The notes: a model not told the origin generated them from the letters alone. Shown: positions 8,331 to 17,211, counted from the stretch's first letter. The stretch is DNA of 64,000 nt from Lachnospiraceae bacterium (GCA_910575555.1 CAJTFX010000004.1:62001-126000); one strand, 5' to 3'. Numbers and translations: made by a program.

Positions 8331-8566
8331 CAAATTTCTATCAACACTTTCCCGTCAGGAAAGCCTTCTTCCTCATGTGCCTCCGTCTATCTCTTCCGTC
8401 CTATCACAAACACGTCCAGACCGTCGCCCATGCCCATAAACCTCCTGAACCTCCCCCTCCATCCCAGCACATATTTACGCGCTATCCCTAATCAAATCCG
8501 TATCCGAATCAGACCATGTTACCTTTATCTGTCCGTGTTATTAACGTAATCCTATTATACCTTTTA

Positions 8567-9820
8567 TCAGTCTATTGCACCACCTTGCTTTTTTTCCAGT
8601 TTCCTGAAAAAACCCGTGGCAAGCAGACCGATCACGCATACCACAATCCCCGAAGGAATCAATACAAGATACACAATCTCCTGAAACCTGTCAAACAAAA
8701 ATCCATATACCATCTGCCCAACCGGCTGGGCGCACAACGTAACAGCGGATGTATATGCCATAACCTTCCCAATCAGCTCATTCGGCGTATTCTGCTGAAT
8801 CATGGATACCGCAAAAATTGAAAAAATACTAATCGCAGCCTGCATACCGCAGAAAGCAGCAACAATCACAGCATACCTTGTCATCACGCCGAATGGAAAA
8901 AGAAATACAACCCCTGCCGGAATGATACAGACACCGATTACCGCAAGCACATACGATAATCTACCGGATCTTAACTTCCCCGTAAGAAGCCCCGTGGCGA
9001 TACTTCCCAAAATAGTGGCAACCGCCATCGCACTCTCCGCCCCGCCATAAAATTTCGCGTCCAAGCCAAGCACAGCCCGCACAAGAAAGGGCAGCCCCAC
9101 CAGCGTAACCCCCATGACAAAAAAGCGTGAGAATGCCGCCAGAAGCAGCATCTTCATGATATCCGGCCGCTCTTTCATGATAAAACGGATACTGCCGGAA
9201 AAATCATTTTTTACCATGGACAAAACATTTCCCTGAAATTCCCTGGCCTGATGCCCCAATTTGATAAAACATTCAAATAACGCTGTGATAAAAAAGCATA
9301 CAACACTTGCATACATCACAGGCTTCAGGCCAACAGCAGAATATAAGATACCACCCAGCAAAGGCGCGATCAGATAAGAAATGGACGCCACCTGGTTTAC
9401 CACCGCATTTCCCTTAATAATATTATCGCCTGCCAGCATTTGCGGGATACACGCCTGCACCGTAGGCGTTTCAAATGCCCCAAGAACAGAGAGTATCACC
9501 AGCAACACACTAATCACTACAACCGCATTGTCCCCGGACAAAAAGACCGCCGCGCATAAGACAGACATTCCCGTCAGCGTGTCCAGCGCCACCATGATAT
9601 TCCTCCGGTCCGCCCTGTCAGCCAGGATTCCTCCAATGGGGGACAAAAGAATCGTCGGGATCGTCGCTATAGATAAAATACCCGCAAACACAGCCGCCGA
9701 ACCCGTCACTTCCAAAACATACATAGACAACGCCAGGCGCAGGATATAATTGCCAAACAAAGAACTTGCCTGCCCCAGCACAAGGAGCGTAAAATTTTTC
9801 GTAAACAGTCTCTGCTCCAT
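8567..9820 (-). CDS. MFS efflux transporter (macrolide-efflux-like)
   Basis: 417 residues with about twelve hydrophobic segments. The N-terminus FTKNFTLLVLGQASSLFGN and the loop GGILADRADRRNIMVALD (the MFS motif between helices 2 and 3) place it in the MFS group that contains Mef macrolide pumps and many uncharacterised exporters. It starts three bases after tetR ends, so the two form an operon under tetR control. The substrate is not known; adjacency to a chloramphenicol acetyltransferase-like gene suggests drug efflux. Confidence 0.85.
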   Translation of the reverse strand: MEQRLFTKNFTLLVLGQASSLFGNYILRLALSMYVLEVTGSAAVFAGILSIATIPTILLSPIGGILADRADRRNIMVALDTLTGMSVLCAAVFLSGDNAVVVISVLLVILSVLGAFETPTVQACIPQMLAGDNIIKGNAVVNQVASISYLIAPLLGGILYSAVGLKPVMYASVVCFFITALFECFIKLGHQAREFQGNVLSMVKNDFSGSIRFIMKERPDIMKMLLLAAFSRFFVMGVTLVGLPFLVRAVLGLDAKFYGGAESAMAVATILGSIATGLLTGKLRSGRLSYVLAVIGVCIIPAGVVFLFPFGVMTRYAVIVAAFCGMQAAISIFSIFAVSMIQQNTPNELIGKVMAYTSAVTLCAQPVGQMVYGFLFDRFQEIVYLVLIPSGIVVCVIGLLATGFFRKLEKKQGGAID

Positions 9821-9823
9821 ATG

Positions 9824-10477
9824 CTACTCCTTCCTTTCTTCCCTGTAACTTCCCAGTATCCTCTCTGTCCGCCCAACCATCTCATCCTCTATGATCGGAA
9901 GCCCCATTGCCGCAAGAACCTCCGCAACAAACCTGCACTTATGCCGGATTTCTTCCGCATCCGCCGGGAACACGGACGGAAGCAGCCAGAAATTGACAAG
10001 GGGCAACAGTTCAGAAAGCTCCTTTGCGTATTCCGTCCGGATCGAACCGTCACGCCGTCCTTCCTCAATCAGTTCCAGCCATAAAGGAGTCAGCACCCGC
10101 CGGTTCGCCTCCACCGCAGCCGCCAGAATGCGCGGGTCTTTCAGGATAGGAATTGCCTGCGTACTTATTTCTTCCCGTTCTCCATCAGCCCTGTCAAAAG
10201 CAAGCACTTCCCGGATCTTCTGCAGTCCGTTCAGGTCCGAACGCCCCCTGACCGCCTCAAAAGGATTATTCTCCAAAAACATCCGATCCCCCAAAGCGTG
10301 CATGACCTCTTCCTTACTCTGAAAAAACCGGTAAAACATCCCCTTTGCGCCGCCTGCCAGCTCCATAATATCCGTAATGGCAGTTTCCTCATAACCTTTC
10401 GATAAAAACAGCTCCTTTGCCGCATCCAAAATTTCTTTCTTCCATTGTTCCGGCTGTTTTTTTACTGGCCTTGCCAA
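9824..10477 (-). CDS. TetR/AcrR family repressor
   Basis: 217 residues. The first 55 residues are a typical TetR HTH: KKEILDAAKELFLSKGYEETAITDIMELAGGAKGMFYRFFQSKEE. The rest is the helical ligand domain. The start is a TTG at 10475-10477 with AGGAGG nine bases upstream. A perfect palindrome overlapping its own promoter (10496-10524) suggests autorepression together with the downstream MFS exporter. Confidence 0.9.
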   Translation of the reverse strand: MARPVKKQPEQWKKEILDAAKELFLSKGYEETAITDIMELAGGAKGMFYRFFQSKEEVMHALGDRMFLENNPFEAVRGRSDLNGLQKIREVLAFDRADGEREEISTQAIPILKDPRILAAAVEANRRVLTPLWLELIEEGRRDGSIRTEYAKELSELLPLVNFWLLPSVFPADAEEIRHKCRFVAEVLAAMGLPIIEDEMVGRTERILGSYREERKE

Positions 10478-10495
10478 TTCCCACCGCCTCCTTCA

Positions 10496-10551
10496 ATAGT
10501 TATTGACCACAAGTCAATAACTATTATACAAAGAATTTACATCCATGTCAA
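10496..10551 (-). promoter_or_regulatory. tetR-MFS promoter with TetR operator
   Basis: Minus strand: -35 TTGACA (10546-10551), 17-bp spacer, -10 TATAAT (10523-10528), both perfect consensus. Directly after lies an inverted repeat with 12-bp arms ATAGTTATTGAC / GTCAATAACTAT around a 5-bp centre (10496-10524). It overlaps the -10 box and start site, the usual place for an autorepressing TetR protein. Confidence 0.85.
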
Positions 10552-10660
10552 TCATTTCCGCAAATACTCTCTCAAATGCAAAAGAAATCCATGAAAAAAG
10601 AACCGAAAAATGCCTCCTCAGCATTTTCAGCCCTTTTTGTAAACTTGCAAAATTTTAACA

Positions 10661-10684
10661 ATAAAATCCTGTTCTGGATTTTAT
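10661..10684 (-). terminator. Hairpin terminator after the CAT-like gene
   Basis: Minus strand: ATAAAATCC / GGATTTTAT 9-bp stem with a six-base loop, followed by an A/T-rich tail, 22 bases after the stop of the acetyltransferase gene. Confidence 0.55.
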
Positions 10685-10705
10685 GATATAATCCAACTTC
10701 CGCCC

Positions 10706-11332
10706 CTAAAATGATTCCAAATATTTCTGGAGCCTATCCACAAACTGTCCAATATGTATCCCATCCACAAAAGAATGATGAGCCTGGACAGATACGGGCA
10801 TGACAATCTTACCATCCTTCTCATAATACTTCCCCCAGTCAAACAAAGGCGTCGCATTATCCTTTTTCCCAGAATTGGTATGTGAGATATGCGTATAGGT
10901 GACCCAGGGCATAGGCGAACACTGGAACACATCATTTCCAAGGGGGCCAGTAAAATATTCCTTCTGCTCCCTTGCAATCCTTCCCGCCATCTCCACATAT
11001 TCCTGAATACTACCCCGAAGCGGCACATTGACCACTTTGAACAGCCCCGTATCCTGATTCAGATAAGTAAAGGCAGTATCAATATGCTCAAAAAGAACCA
11101 CCTTCCCGTCCAGAAAACGATACCGGAACGCTTCAATCTCATCCGCACATTTACAAACCACATACACAAACGCAAGCGTAAAAGAGAGGTTCTGCGCCTT
11201 CACCTTCCGGCGGAAATTTGTGATATCCGCCTCAAATGTCACACAGAAAGCAGGCTCCACGCTTCCCCTGAAAACCATACAGTGCATGGCCCTCTCCCAA
11301 TTTCTTTCGTCTATCACCTGATAAGTATTCAC
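10706..11332 (-). CDS. Chloramphenicol acetyltransferase-like protein
   Basis: 208 residues from GTG 11330-11332, which has a GGAG ribosome site and gives the CAT-like start VNTYQVIDERNWERA. The catalytic block VSVQAHHSFVDGIHI contains the His and Asp-Gly of CAT (HHxxxDG), and MPWVTYTHISHT matches the central S/T-rich region. Length (about 210) is normal for type A CAT. It would transfer acetyl from acetyl-CoA to chloramphenicol in the cytoplasm. It is quite divergent from the classical CatA enzymes I know, so activity on chloramphenicol is likely but not certain. A longer frame begins at GTG 11365. Confidence 0.8.
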   Translation of the reverse strand: MNTYQVIDERNWERAMHCMVFRGSVEPAFCVTFEADITNFRRKVKAQNLSFTLAFVYVVCKCADEIEAFRYRFLDGKVVLFEHIDTAFTYLNQDTGLFKVVNVPLRGSIQEYVEMAGRIAREQKEYFTGPLGNDVFQCSPMPWVTYTHISHTNSGKKDNATPLFDWGKYYEKDGKIVMPVSVQAHHSFVDGIHIGQFVDRLQKYLESF

Positions 11333-11456
11333 TCCAGATACTCCTATTTCGTCTCCACCGGACACCCAAGTTTACCCTGTAAATCCCTGACCTATCCAGC
11401 TTAGAACCTTTATTGTTATCAACATATTGCGGCACATTCCCACTGTAAATCAAAAA

Positions 11457-12848
11457 TTATATTCCAAAATATCGAATTGCCGTTTCCTTGTATTTCCTTA
11501 ACAAAATATCTAATTCTCCCTTTGCCCAATATTTAATAGATTCATTTTTCTTAATTCTATCTATGGTTTGCGGACTTAACATACCACTATAAAATAATCC
11601 ATAACCACTGGCGTTAAATTCTTTAAGTAAATCCGGTATTTCAGAAATATCTTTTCTATCTATTTGGGCCTTCGTATGTTTGCATTGAAAAATCCAATGC
11701 TGCTTCTGTTCCTCTAAAATAGTTTTCACCATCATATCAGCTTCTAAATCTACACCCCCATCGGAAGCTCTCGTATTCCCTCTTTGAGTAACATTTAGAA
11801 AACCCATATCCACCAATAAGTCTCTACACATTTTTTCAAACGTTCTATCATCCAACTTGGAAAAATTATACTCTTCATGTAAAAGCTCCGGAGATATAAA
11901 AGGCAACAGCTTATTATACATTTCCTGAATACCCTTATACTCTTCAACGGCAAATATATCCTGCTCACCGTTCAAAGCCATTATAATTGCCCAGAAACCA
12001 CTGTGCAAAGTTTTAACTACCAATATATTTTGACTTATTTCATATTCCTGACAATCTTTATCCTCTACCTCCATGATATCTAAAAATGCATTGATACGTT
12101 TAAGATACTCGCTGTTTATAGAGACTTTTAATTCTCCAGATTGCGCCAAACAGTATTTTTCACCGGAATAAATTTTATCAGCCATACAAGTCTGGAACTT
12201 CATCGAATCCTTAATCTTTTTAAAAGAATCATCGCCATAACCTGCAATGAAAGCCCCCTGCCGATCTACAAACACATTATCTATATTACCAAATTTTGAG
12301 GGATATCGTTCTGATATATCTGAATAATCGGACTCCATCAACATTCTATAAGCATACTTTATCTCATCTCCATACTCTAAAAACGCACAATATTCTGATT
12401 TAAAATTTATCATTAAATACTCTTCATCTATTTCTGCATTTCCATACGATGCAAGCGCTGATTCAAAAGCTCCCAGAATTTGTTTGATATTTTCAAAATC
12501 GTATTCCACATTAAAATATCCAACATGCACATCTGTAAATGGGCATCCCATTCCATCAAAGAAATCCATTCCAGGCAATATTCCATATGATTTTCCTAAA
12601 GCCTGCATCACTAATAACTTTTCCCTATCAATTTCGCGAACAGTAAGCAAGCTATCATATTCTTCATATGTAAATACATGATATATGTCACAACAATCCG
12701 CTTCTAAATCAATGATTACCACATCTTCAAACATGATATACTCATCTTCTGATTTTCTACGGCCTACTATTTCAATTTCATTATCCTCATCTATGGAATC
12801 AATCATATATACAGCTTTGCATTTTTTAATAAATTCTTCCTTTGTCAT
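11457..12848 (-). CDS. Mrr-like restriction endonuclease with unknown N-terminal domain
   Basis: 463 residues. The last 130 residues are a restriction endonuclease-like (Mrr) domain: KMCRDLLVDMGFLNVTQRGNT, then DGGVDLEADM and WIFQCKH, giving the D...Q-x-K nuclease signature, then ISEIPDLLKEFNASGYGLFYSG. The first 330 residues are unfamiliar and probably provide sensing or specificity. The gene is clearly more AT-rich than the surrounding element. It starts four bases after the DUF2971 gene stops, so both are co-transcribed. No methyltransferase is near, arguing against a standard restriction-modification system. Confidence 0.8.
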   Translation of the reverse strand: MTKEEFIKKCKAVYMIDSIDEDNEIEIVGRRKSEDEYIMFEDVVIIDLEADCCDIYHVFTYEEYDSLLTVREIDREKLLVMQALGKSYGILPGMDFFDGMGCPFTDVHVGYFNVEYDFENIKQILGAFESALASYGNAEIDEEYLMINFKSEYCAFLEYGDEIKYAYRMLMESDYSDISERYPSKFGNIDNVFVDRQGAFIAGYGDDSFKKIKDSMKFQTCMADKIYSGEKYCLAQSGELKVSINSEYLKRINAFLDIMEVEDKDCQEYEISQNILVVKTLHSGFWAIIMALNGEQDIFAVEEYKGIQEMYNKLLPFISPELLHEEYNFSKLDDRTFEKMCRDLLVDMGFLNVTQRGNTRASDGGVDLEADMMVKTILEEQKQHWIFQCKHTKAQIDRKDISEIPDLLKEFNASGYGLFYSGMLSPQTIDRIKKNESIKYWAKGELDILLRKYKETAIRYFGI

Positions 12849-12852
12849 GGTA

Positions 12853-13875
12853 TTATCCTTTTCTGCCCGATATCGGCAACAACTCTAACTCATCATTATC
12901 TGATATCTCAACTTGAAAAATTCCTGTAATTCCAGCCGTTTCTGCTGCATTAACAACTAACTTTTTGGAATCTGCTTCCATATTTAATCCAAGTATTACC
13001 CCATATGGCTTCCATTTTTTATATACCGGAGCATTTAAATAATAAGGTGTGCTAAGGATTGCACGCCATTCTGCATCATACTCATGACATTTTTTCTTAA
13101 TAAGAGTAATCTTTTCTTTTTCCCAAGGATGATCAGAGACAAACCGCAACAAGGGATTCGTATACGAATTATTCAAATTCACCAATAACTTGTGTACCAC
13201 ATAATCTCTGGCATAGATTGTGGCATCATATTTTTCATCAGAATAGCACATTGGATAAATATATGCATTCAAATCTTTGTTCATACAATTTAAGCACTCT
13301 TTTTCAGTCCCACATAACCAGGACGAATCATCACTTCTATCATAAACCACAGCAAAGCCCTTATGCTGATCCGCATATTTCAGCCATAAATTTTCGTTTT
13401 TCCACGTATCAGAAAAACACACTGAATAAATTTCCTTGCGTAATTCCCTGCGAATCCCTTTAAAAAAATCATAAGAAACATTTCCTATAAATTCAGCAGT
13501 TTTATCTGTCAAAAAGTTTTGACATTCCTCATTTGAAATACCTAAATAATCAGAAAAACCAGAAAGCCGCTTCTCATTACTTCTTAAATCCTCTACTTCC
13601 TGCTTAATCCCCTCTAATACCAGATTACGGTCTATCCTTATATATGTATCAAAAGGATCATCATAATAATCCGATGTAGAAAAATACATCTTGTTTTCTA
13701 TCAATGCAGAAAGCGACTTATTATTTACGGAACGATACCTATATAAAAATCTTGGAAACTTAATTGTCGCCAATAAGCTTTTTATATCATTTTCAACATC
13801 TTGTCCATCCAGACTACACAAAGTATCCCAAAATTTCTTTCGTTCTTCACTACTCATGCTCCATTCTGTATTCAT
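12853..13875 (-). CDS. DUF2971 family protein
   Basis: 340 residues. DUF2971 features are clear: FLYRYRSVNNKSLSALIENKMYFSTSDYYDDPFD near residue 45, IYSVCFSD near 145, ENLWLKYADQHKGFAVVYD around 160. Family members are scattered in mobile islands and defence loci; the biochemical role is not established. Here it is the first gene of a two-gene unit with the Mrr-like nuclease. Base composition is AT-rich like its partner. ATG at 13873-13875 follows GAGGTG. Confidence 0.85.
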   Translation of the reverse strand: MNTEWSMSSEERKKFWDTLCSLDGQDVENDIKSLLATIKFPRFLYRYRSVNNKSLSALIENKMYFSTSDYYDDPFDTYIRIDRNLVLEGIKQEVEDLRSNEKRLSGFSDYLGISNEECQNFLTDKTAEFIGNVSYDFFKGIRRELRKEIYSVCFSDTWKNENLWLKYADQHKGFAVVYDRSDDSSWLCGTEKECLNCMNKDLNAYIYPMCYSDEKYDATIYARDYVVHKLLVNLNNSYTNPLLRFVSDHPWEKEKITLIKKKCHEYDAEWRAILSTPYYLNAPVYKKWKPYGVILGLNMEADSKKLVVNAAETAGITGIFQVEISDNDELELLPISGRKG

Positions 13876-14025
13876 CTCCGCACCTCTGATTCTTCACCAT
13901 ATTTTTAGCTTCCCACTACACAATAATACCACATATTCTCACTTTTTACTATAGAGAAACTCCGGCATGTACCAAACAATACCGAAGTTCCACTTAATTC
14001 ATATAAAATTGTCAAGGCAATAATC

Positions 14026-14301
14026 CTACAAAGATTTTCGCCCATTCATCTGGAACACATCATGCCCCATAATGCTCCGTACCGCCTGCCCCAGACTCCT
14101 TGCCCTCCCATGCTGATGGTAAGGCTGTGAAGCCCTGTGCTTATGGAAAATAATACACTCCCCCTCCCCCGGATACTCTGGATTATGGATATACCAGATA
14201 TGCCCCGTATTCTTCGACTGGATCGTCACATCATATTCCTCCGCCAGAATAATGTTAAAATAAGACCTATCCAGCCTCCCGATCTCTTCCGCCCGGAACA
14301 T
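14026..14301 (-). CDS. Hypothetical ICE protein downstream of parB
   Basis: 91 residues from ATG 14299-14301 (ribosome site AGGGGGAG), overlapping the end of parB by 35 bases. Starts MFRAEEIGRLDRSYFNIILAEEYDVTIQSKNTGHIWYIHN; the C-terminal half is rich in His and Arg (FHKHRASQPYHQHGRARSL). Similar short proteins occur next to ParAB on clostridial ICEs. No function is known; coupling to parB suggests a maintenance role. Confidence 0.65.
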   Translation of the reverse strand: MFRAEEIGRLDRSYFNIILAEEYDVTIQSKNTGHIWYIHNPEYPGEGECIIFHKHRASQPYHQHGRARSLGQAVRSIMGHDVFQMNGRKSL

Positions 14302-15268
14302 CAGCCACTCCCCCTTTCCCGAACCACGCCGCCAGCGCGTCCTCCACGATACCCGCCACATCCGCAGGCTTCACACTCCCAAAATACCTCTCATACACCT
14401 CCGCCGGCAGCCTCACGCTCCTTCCGGCAGCCGCCTTCTTCCCTTTCCCGCCATCCAGTGCCCCCAGCACCGCCTCTTCCGTCACATTCCCCGCCATGCC
14501 CCTGACGCACTTCGCCGTCTTCGCATCCAGCTTAATCCTGCCCTGCTCCGCCAGCCCGGACACCACTTCCTGCTCCTTCTCCGACAGATAAGACAAATCC
14601 ACCGCCGCCACCAAAGGCAGCGTTCCCTCGTCCAGCCGCCCCTTCAAAGGCTCCTCCAGCTTCTGCACCCGCATATACCTGGCAATATTCCTCCCGGTCA
14701 TCCCATACTCTTCCCCAATGGCATCCCGGCTCTTCAACCTGTGGACATCATGTCCACAAGTCCCCGCCGTGTCCTGCCCATTCAGCCTTGCGATCTCCTC
14801 CAAAATATCATTCCGCCGCCCCTGGCTGCTGACCTTCTCATACCGCTCCGCCAGCACCGCCGCCTTCTCACTGGGCAGAAGCTCCGCAAATCCCCTCTGT
14901 ATCACATTGGTCTCAATCACATACACATAAGCGTCCTCTTCCGTCAGATCCGTCTTCACAATGGCCGGAATCTCCGTCAAGCCTGCCAGCCTCCCCGCCA
15001 CCTGCCGGTTATGCCCGGCCAGCATCTCATACCCGTCCCCCTCCTGCCACACGATCACCGGATTCAGAACGCCATGCTCCCTAATGCTCTCCACCATGTC
15101 CTCCAGACGCTCCCCCTCATACAGCCGGAAAGGATGCTTCCGGAACGGGCGGATACTGTCAATGGGCAGCATCCTGATCCCGTTCTCCGGAGCGGAAACC
15201 TCTTCCGCCCCCGCCAGAAGGTCCACAGCGTCATTAAAAATCTTCCTCTTCGTCCCATTAGCCTTCAT
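14267..15268 (-). CDS. parB: ParB/Spo0J family partition protein
   Basis: 333 residues from ATG 15266-15268 (AAAGGAG upstream). The ParB N-domain is seen as IRPFRKHPFRLYEGERLEDMVESIREHGVLNPVIV and AGHNRQVAGRLAGLTEIPAIV (the CTP-binding box of ParB clampases reads GxRR/GHNR), followed by the HTH region around GRRNDILEEIARLNG. Overlaps the end of parA by 11 bases. Works with ParA to segregate or stabilise the excised, replicating element. Compared with chromosomal ParB it is closest to the ICE/plasmid type. Confidence 0.9.
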   Translation of the reverse strand: MKANGTKRKIFNDAVDLLAGAEEVSAPENGIRMLPIDSIRPFRKHPFRLYEGERLEDMVESIREHGVLNPVIVWQEGDGYEMLAGHNRQVAGRLAGLTEIPAIVKTDLTEEDAYVYVIETNVIQRGFAELLPSEKAAVLAERYEKVSSQGRRNDILEEIARLNGQDTAGTCGHDVHRLKSRDAIGEEYGMTGRNIARYMRVQKLEEPLKGRLDEGTLPLVAAVDLSYLSEKEQEVVSGLAEQGRIKLDAKTAKCVRGMAGNVTEEAVLGALDGGKGKKAAAGRSVRLPAEVYERYFGSVKPADVAGIVEDALAAWFGKGGVADVPGGRDREAG

Positions 15269-16043
15269 ACGAAACCAACTCCTTTGCAAACTTTCTATAA
15301 GCCATCCCCGCGCTCGCCTTCGGGCTGTACTCCGCCACCGGCAGGCTGTAATAAATGCTCTCCCCCACCTTCACCGTACTGGGAATCCTCGTCTCAAACA
15401 CCCGTATCTGTTCCTGGAAGCTCTCCGTCACTTCCTCCGTCAGAACCCTGCACAGCTTCGTCCTGGGCTCGCACATGGTCATCAGGATACCCGCAATCCC
15501 CAGCCCCGGATTGATCCGCTTCCTGATCTTCACCACCGTCCGCAGAAAATCCTGCATCCCCATCATAGCCAGAAGCTGGGGGTTCACCGTGATAATCACT
15601 TCATCCGAAGCAGCCAGGGCATTGATTGTCAAAGTCCCAAGGGACGGACAGGTATCAATCAAAATATAATCATACTTCTCCCGCAGCGGCTCCAGAATCC
15701 CGGGCAGCATCTTTTCCGCCCCCATCTCCAGCCGCAGCTTCGCATCCACCACCGACAGATAAATAGACGATGGGATGAAGTCCACCCCGTCCTTCGTCCG
15801 TATGTACTTCTTCGGGGACGGCAGCTTCATATCCTCAATCTGCGCCATCATCAGATGCCCAATAGTATCATCCAAAACCCCCGTATCCTCCACACCAAAG
15901 CACGTTGTCAGATTCGCCTGGCTGTCAAAATCCACAGCCAGAACCCTCTTCCCCATCTTCCGCAGGCAGTACGCCAGATTGAACGTAGTTGTTGTCTTCG
16001 CTGTACCCCCTTTTTGCGAACCGATCATATATATCTTTCCCAT
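15258..16043 (-). CDS. parA: ParA/Soj family ATPase
   Basis: 261 residues from ATG 16041-16043. The deviant Walker A motif KGGTAKTTT follows the first strand (MGKIYMIGSQ), then AVDFDSQANLTTCFGV (Walker A' region) and YDYILIDTCPSLG (Walker B). Typical length for small ParA without an HTH extension. It follows the SymE-like gene by two bases and overlaps parB, forming an operon symE-like/parA/parB. Confidence 0.93.
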   Translation of the reverse strand: MGKIYMIGSQKGGTAKTTTTFNLAYCLRKMGKRVLAVDFDSQANLTTCFGVEDTGVLDDTIGHLMMAQIEDMKLPSPKKYIRTKDGVDFIPSSIYLSVVDAKLRLEMGAEKMLPGILEPLREKYDYILIDTCPSLGTLTINALAASDEVIITVNPQLLAMMGMQDFLRTVVKIRKRINPGLGIAGILMTMCEPRTKLCRVLTEEVTESFQEQIRVFETRIPSTVKVGESIYYSLPVAEYSPKASAGMAYRKFAKELVSYEG

Positions 16044-16045
16044 CC

Positions 16046-16288
16046 TCAATACCTCACTTTCTTCTCCGCAACCATGCTCAACTGCTGCTCCTCAAACACA
16101 TCAATGTAATCCACTGTCTCCCTCGGAACAATGACCAGCTTCCCTTCCTCACACCGGACCGTCAAAAGCGTCCCCGCCCCGAACCCCAGCTCTTCCAGCC
16201 ACAGCCCCTTCAACATGATCGTCGGCGTGGGCTTATAATTACGCCCGCTCTGCTCATACACCTTAATCTTCCGAACATCCTTCTTCAT
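16046..16288 (-). CDS. SymE-like small protein (AbrB/SymE fold)
   Basis: 80 residues. The central part NYKPTPTIMLKGLWLEELGFGAGTLLTV followed by GKLVIVP is the SymE toxin family pattern (AbrB-like swapped-hairpin fold). In E. coli SymE is an SOS-induced toxin; relatives on ICEs may instead act as DNA-binding regulators. Being first in an operon with parA and parB fits a maintenance or autoregulatory job. Ribosome site GGAAAGGACGGG precedes ATG 16286-16288. No antisense RNA could be recognised. Confidence 0.75.
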   Translation of the reverse strand: MKKDVRKIKVYEQSGRNYKPTPTIMLKGLWLEELGFGAGTLLTVRCEEGKLVIVPRETVDYIDVFEEQQLSMVAEKKVRY

Positions 16289-16811
16289 CTATATCCCGTC
16301 CTTTCCACCGGCCCGCAAACCGGACTCTCCATTGCTTCTCCGTCACTGAACTAACCCTGGGATTTTACAGAAACCGCTCCAGGCGCAACAGCCCGTGCCT
16401 CTCCCTGCAAAACAGAACTATTTGTTTCCGAACGAAACGATATGCCATCTACAAAAATCAAAAACTCCGCTACACTAAAACTCCAAAACCATCACAACAA
16501 TATGGGCGCTGTAAGTTCCCCGGCTTTCCGTAAATAAATCTCATTTGTTCCCATGGTACAGAAACACAGGTTTAACCCTCCCATGGCGCCCGGTTCACAT
16601 TAAACCCGGCCGAAACCTGTCAACCAATATTACAACGCCCCCGTTGCAACCCGTCAGCATTTATAAGGACTTCGGACCTTCAAATCCATCACCAGAGGAT
16701 GGTATGGTTGCTTTAATCGCTATCAGACTTTCATACTGCTGGCCAGCAATATATGTACGGCTCCCAGACGGAAACCAGAAATGCGGTGATTCCGTTCGCC
16801 CTTTTAAGGGC
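16289..16811. other. Gene-free region rich in inverted repeats upstream of parAB
   Basis: No plausible gene. Several inverted repeats are seen: ACAGGTTT / AAACCTGT around 16567-16620 enclosing CCGGTT/AACCCGG, a TTGCAAC/GTTGTAA hairpin near 16630-16655, and TGTTTC-N5-GAAAC at 16423-16438, which resembles a loose parS (TGTTTC-ACGT-GAAACA). It may hold the operon promoter, a partition site or an origin; none can be proven from the sequence. Confidence 0.4.
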
Positions 16812-16875
16812 AAAAAAATAAGGGGACAAGTTAGTGCAACCCCTTGATTTTACTGGGTTCCTCTAACTTGTCCCT
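16812..16875 (-). repeat. Large imperfect palindrome / terminator-like element
   Basis: Arms AGGGGACAAGTTAG (16821-16834) and CTAACTTGTCCCT (16863-16875) enclose a second stem CAACCC/GGGTT. On the minus strand the hairpin is followed by TTATTTTTTT, so it can work as a terminator. It sits exactly where the aldo/keto reductase reading frame breaks, so it looks like the end of an inserted element or MITE. No transposase is next to it. Confidence 0.6.
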
Positions 16876-17192
16876 ATTATAACACGGTCATCAAGATAAT
16901 CTGTCTGCAGCTTCCTCATGGATTCCAGCACGGAAGATTTGGCCGCCTCATATCCATAATGCTCCACCCACACCTTGGTGGTCAGAAATATCTCTTCCCG
17001 TGGGATACCGGATTTTTGGATTGCACTGCCCACCTGCTCCTCATTGAAATAGCTCTGCGCTGTGTCCAGGCTGCGATATCCCACCTGCAGAGCATCCAGC
17101 ACACACCGCTCACATTCTTCCTGTGTCACCTGATAGACGCCATATCCAAGAACCGGCATTTTTACCCCATTGTTCAATGTTACATATTCCAT
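16863..17192 (-). pseudogene. Truncated aldo/keto reductase
   Basis: Starts well at ATG 17190-17192 with AGGAGG: MEYVTLNNGVKMPVLGYGVYQV, then GYRSLDTAQSYFNEEQVGSAI (catalytic Asp and Tyr of the AKR fold) and IFLTTKVWVEHYGYE. After LQTDYLD the family homology stops and eight unrelated residues coded by the palindromic element follow. Only about 105 of the usual 280 residues remain, so the barrel cannot form. It lies just downstream of the flavodoxin-ferredoxin gene, with which AKR genes often pair. Confidence 0.85.
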
Positions 17193-17211
17193 CTTGATAT
17201 CCTCCTCGTTT

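Noticed and set aside
11457-12848. Classical restriction-modification system
   Set aside because: No methyltransferase or specificity gene is adjacent; only an Mrr-type nuclease domain and DUF2971 are present.
16423-16438. parS site
   Set aside because: TGTTTC-N5-GAAAC resembles parS but has the wrong spacing and a mismatched end, so it is mentioned only as a loose candidate.
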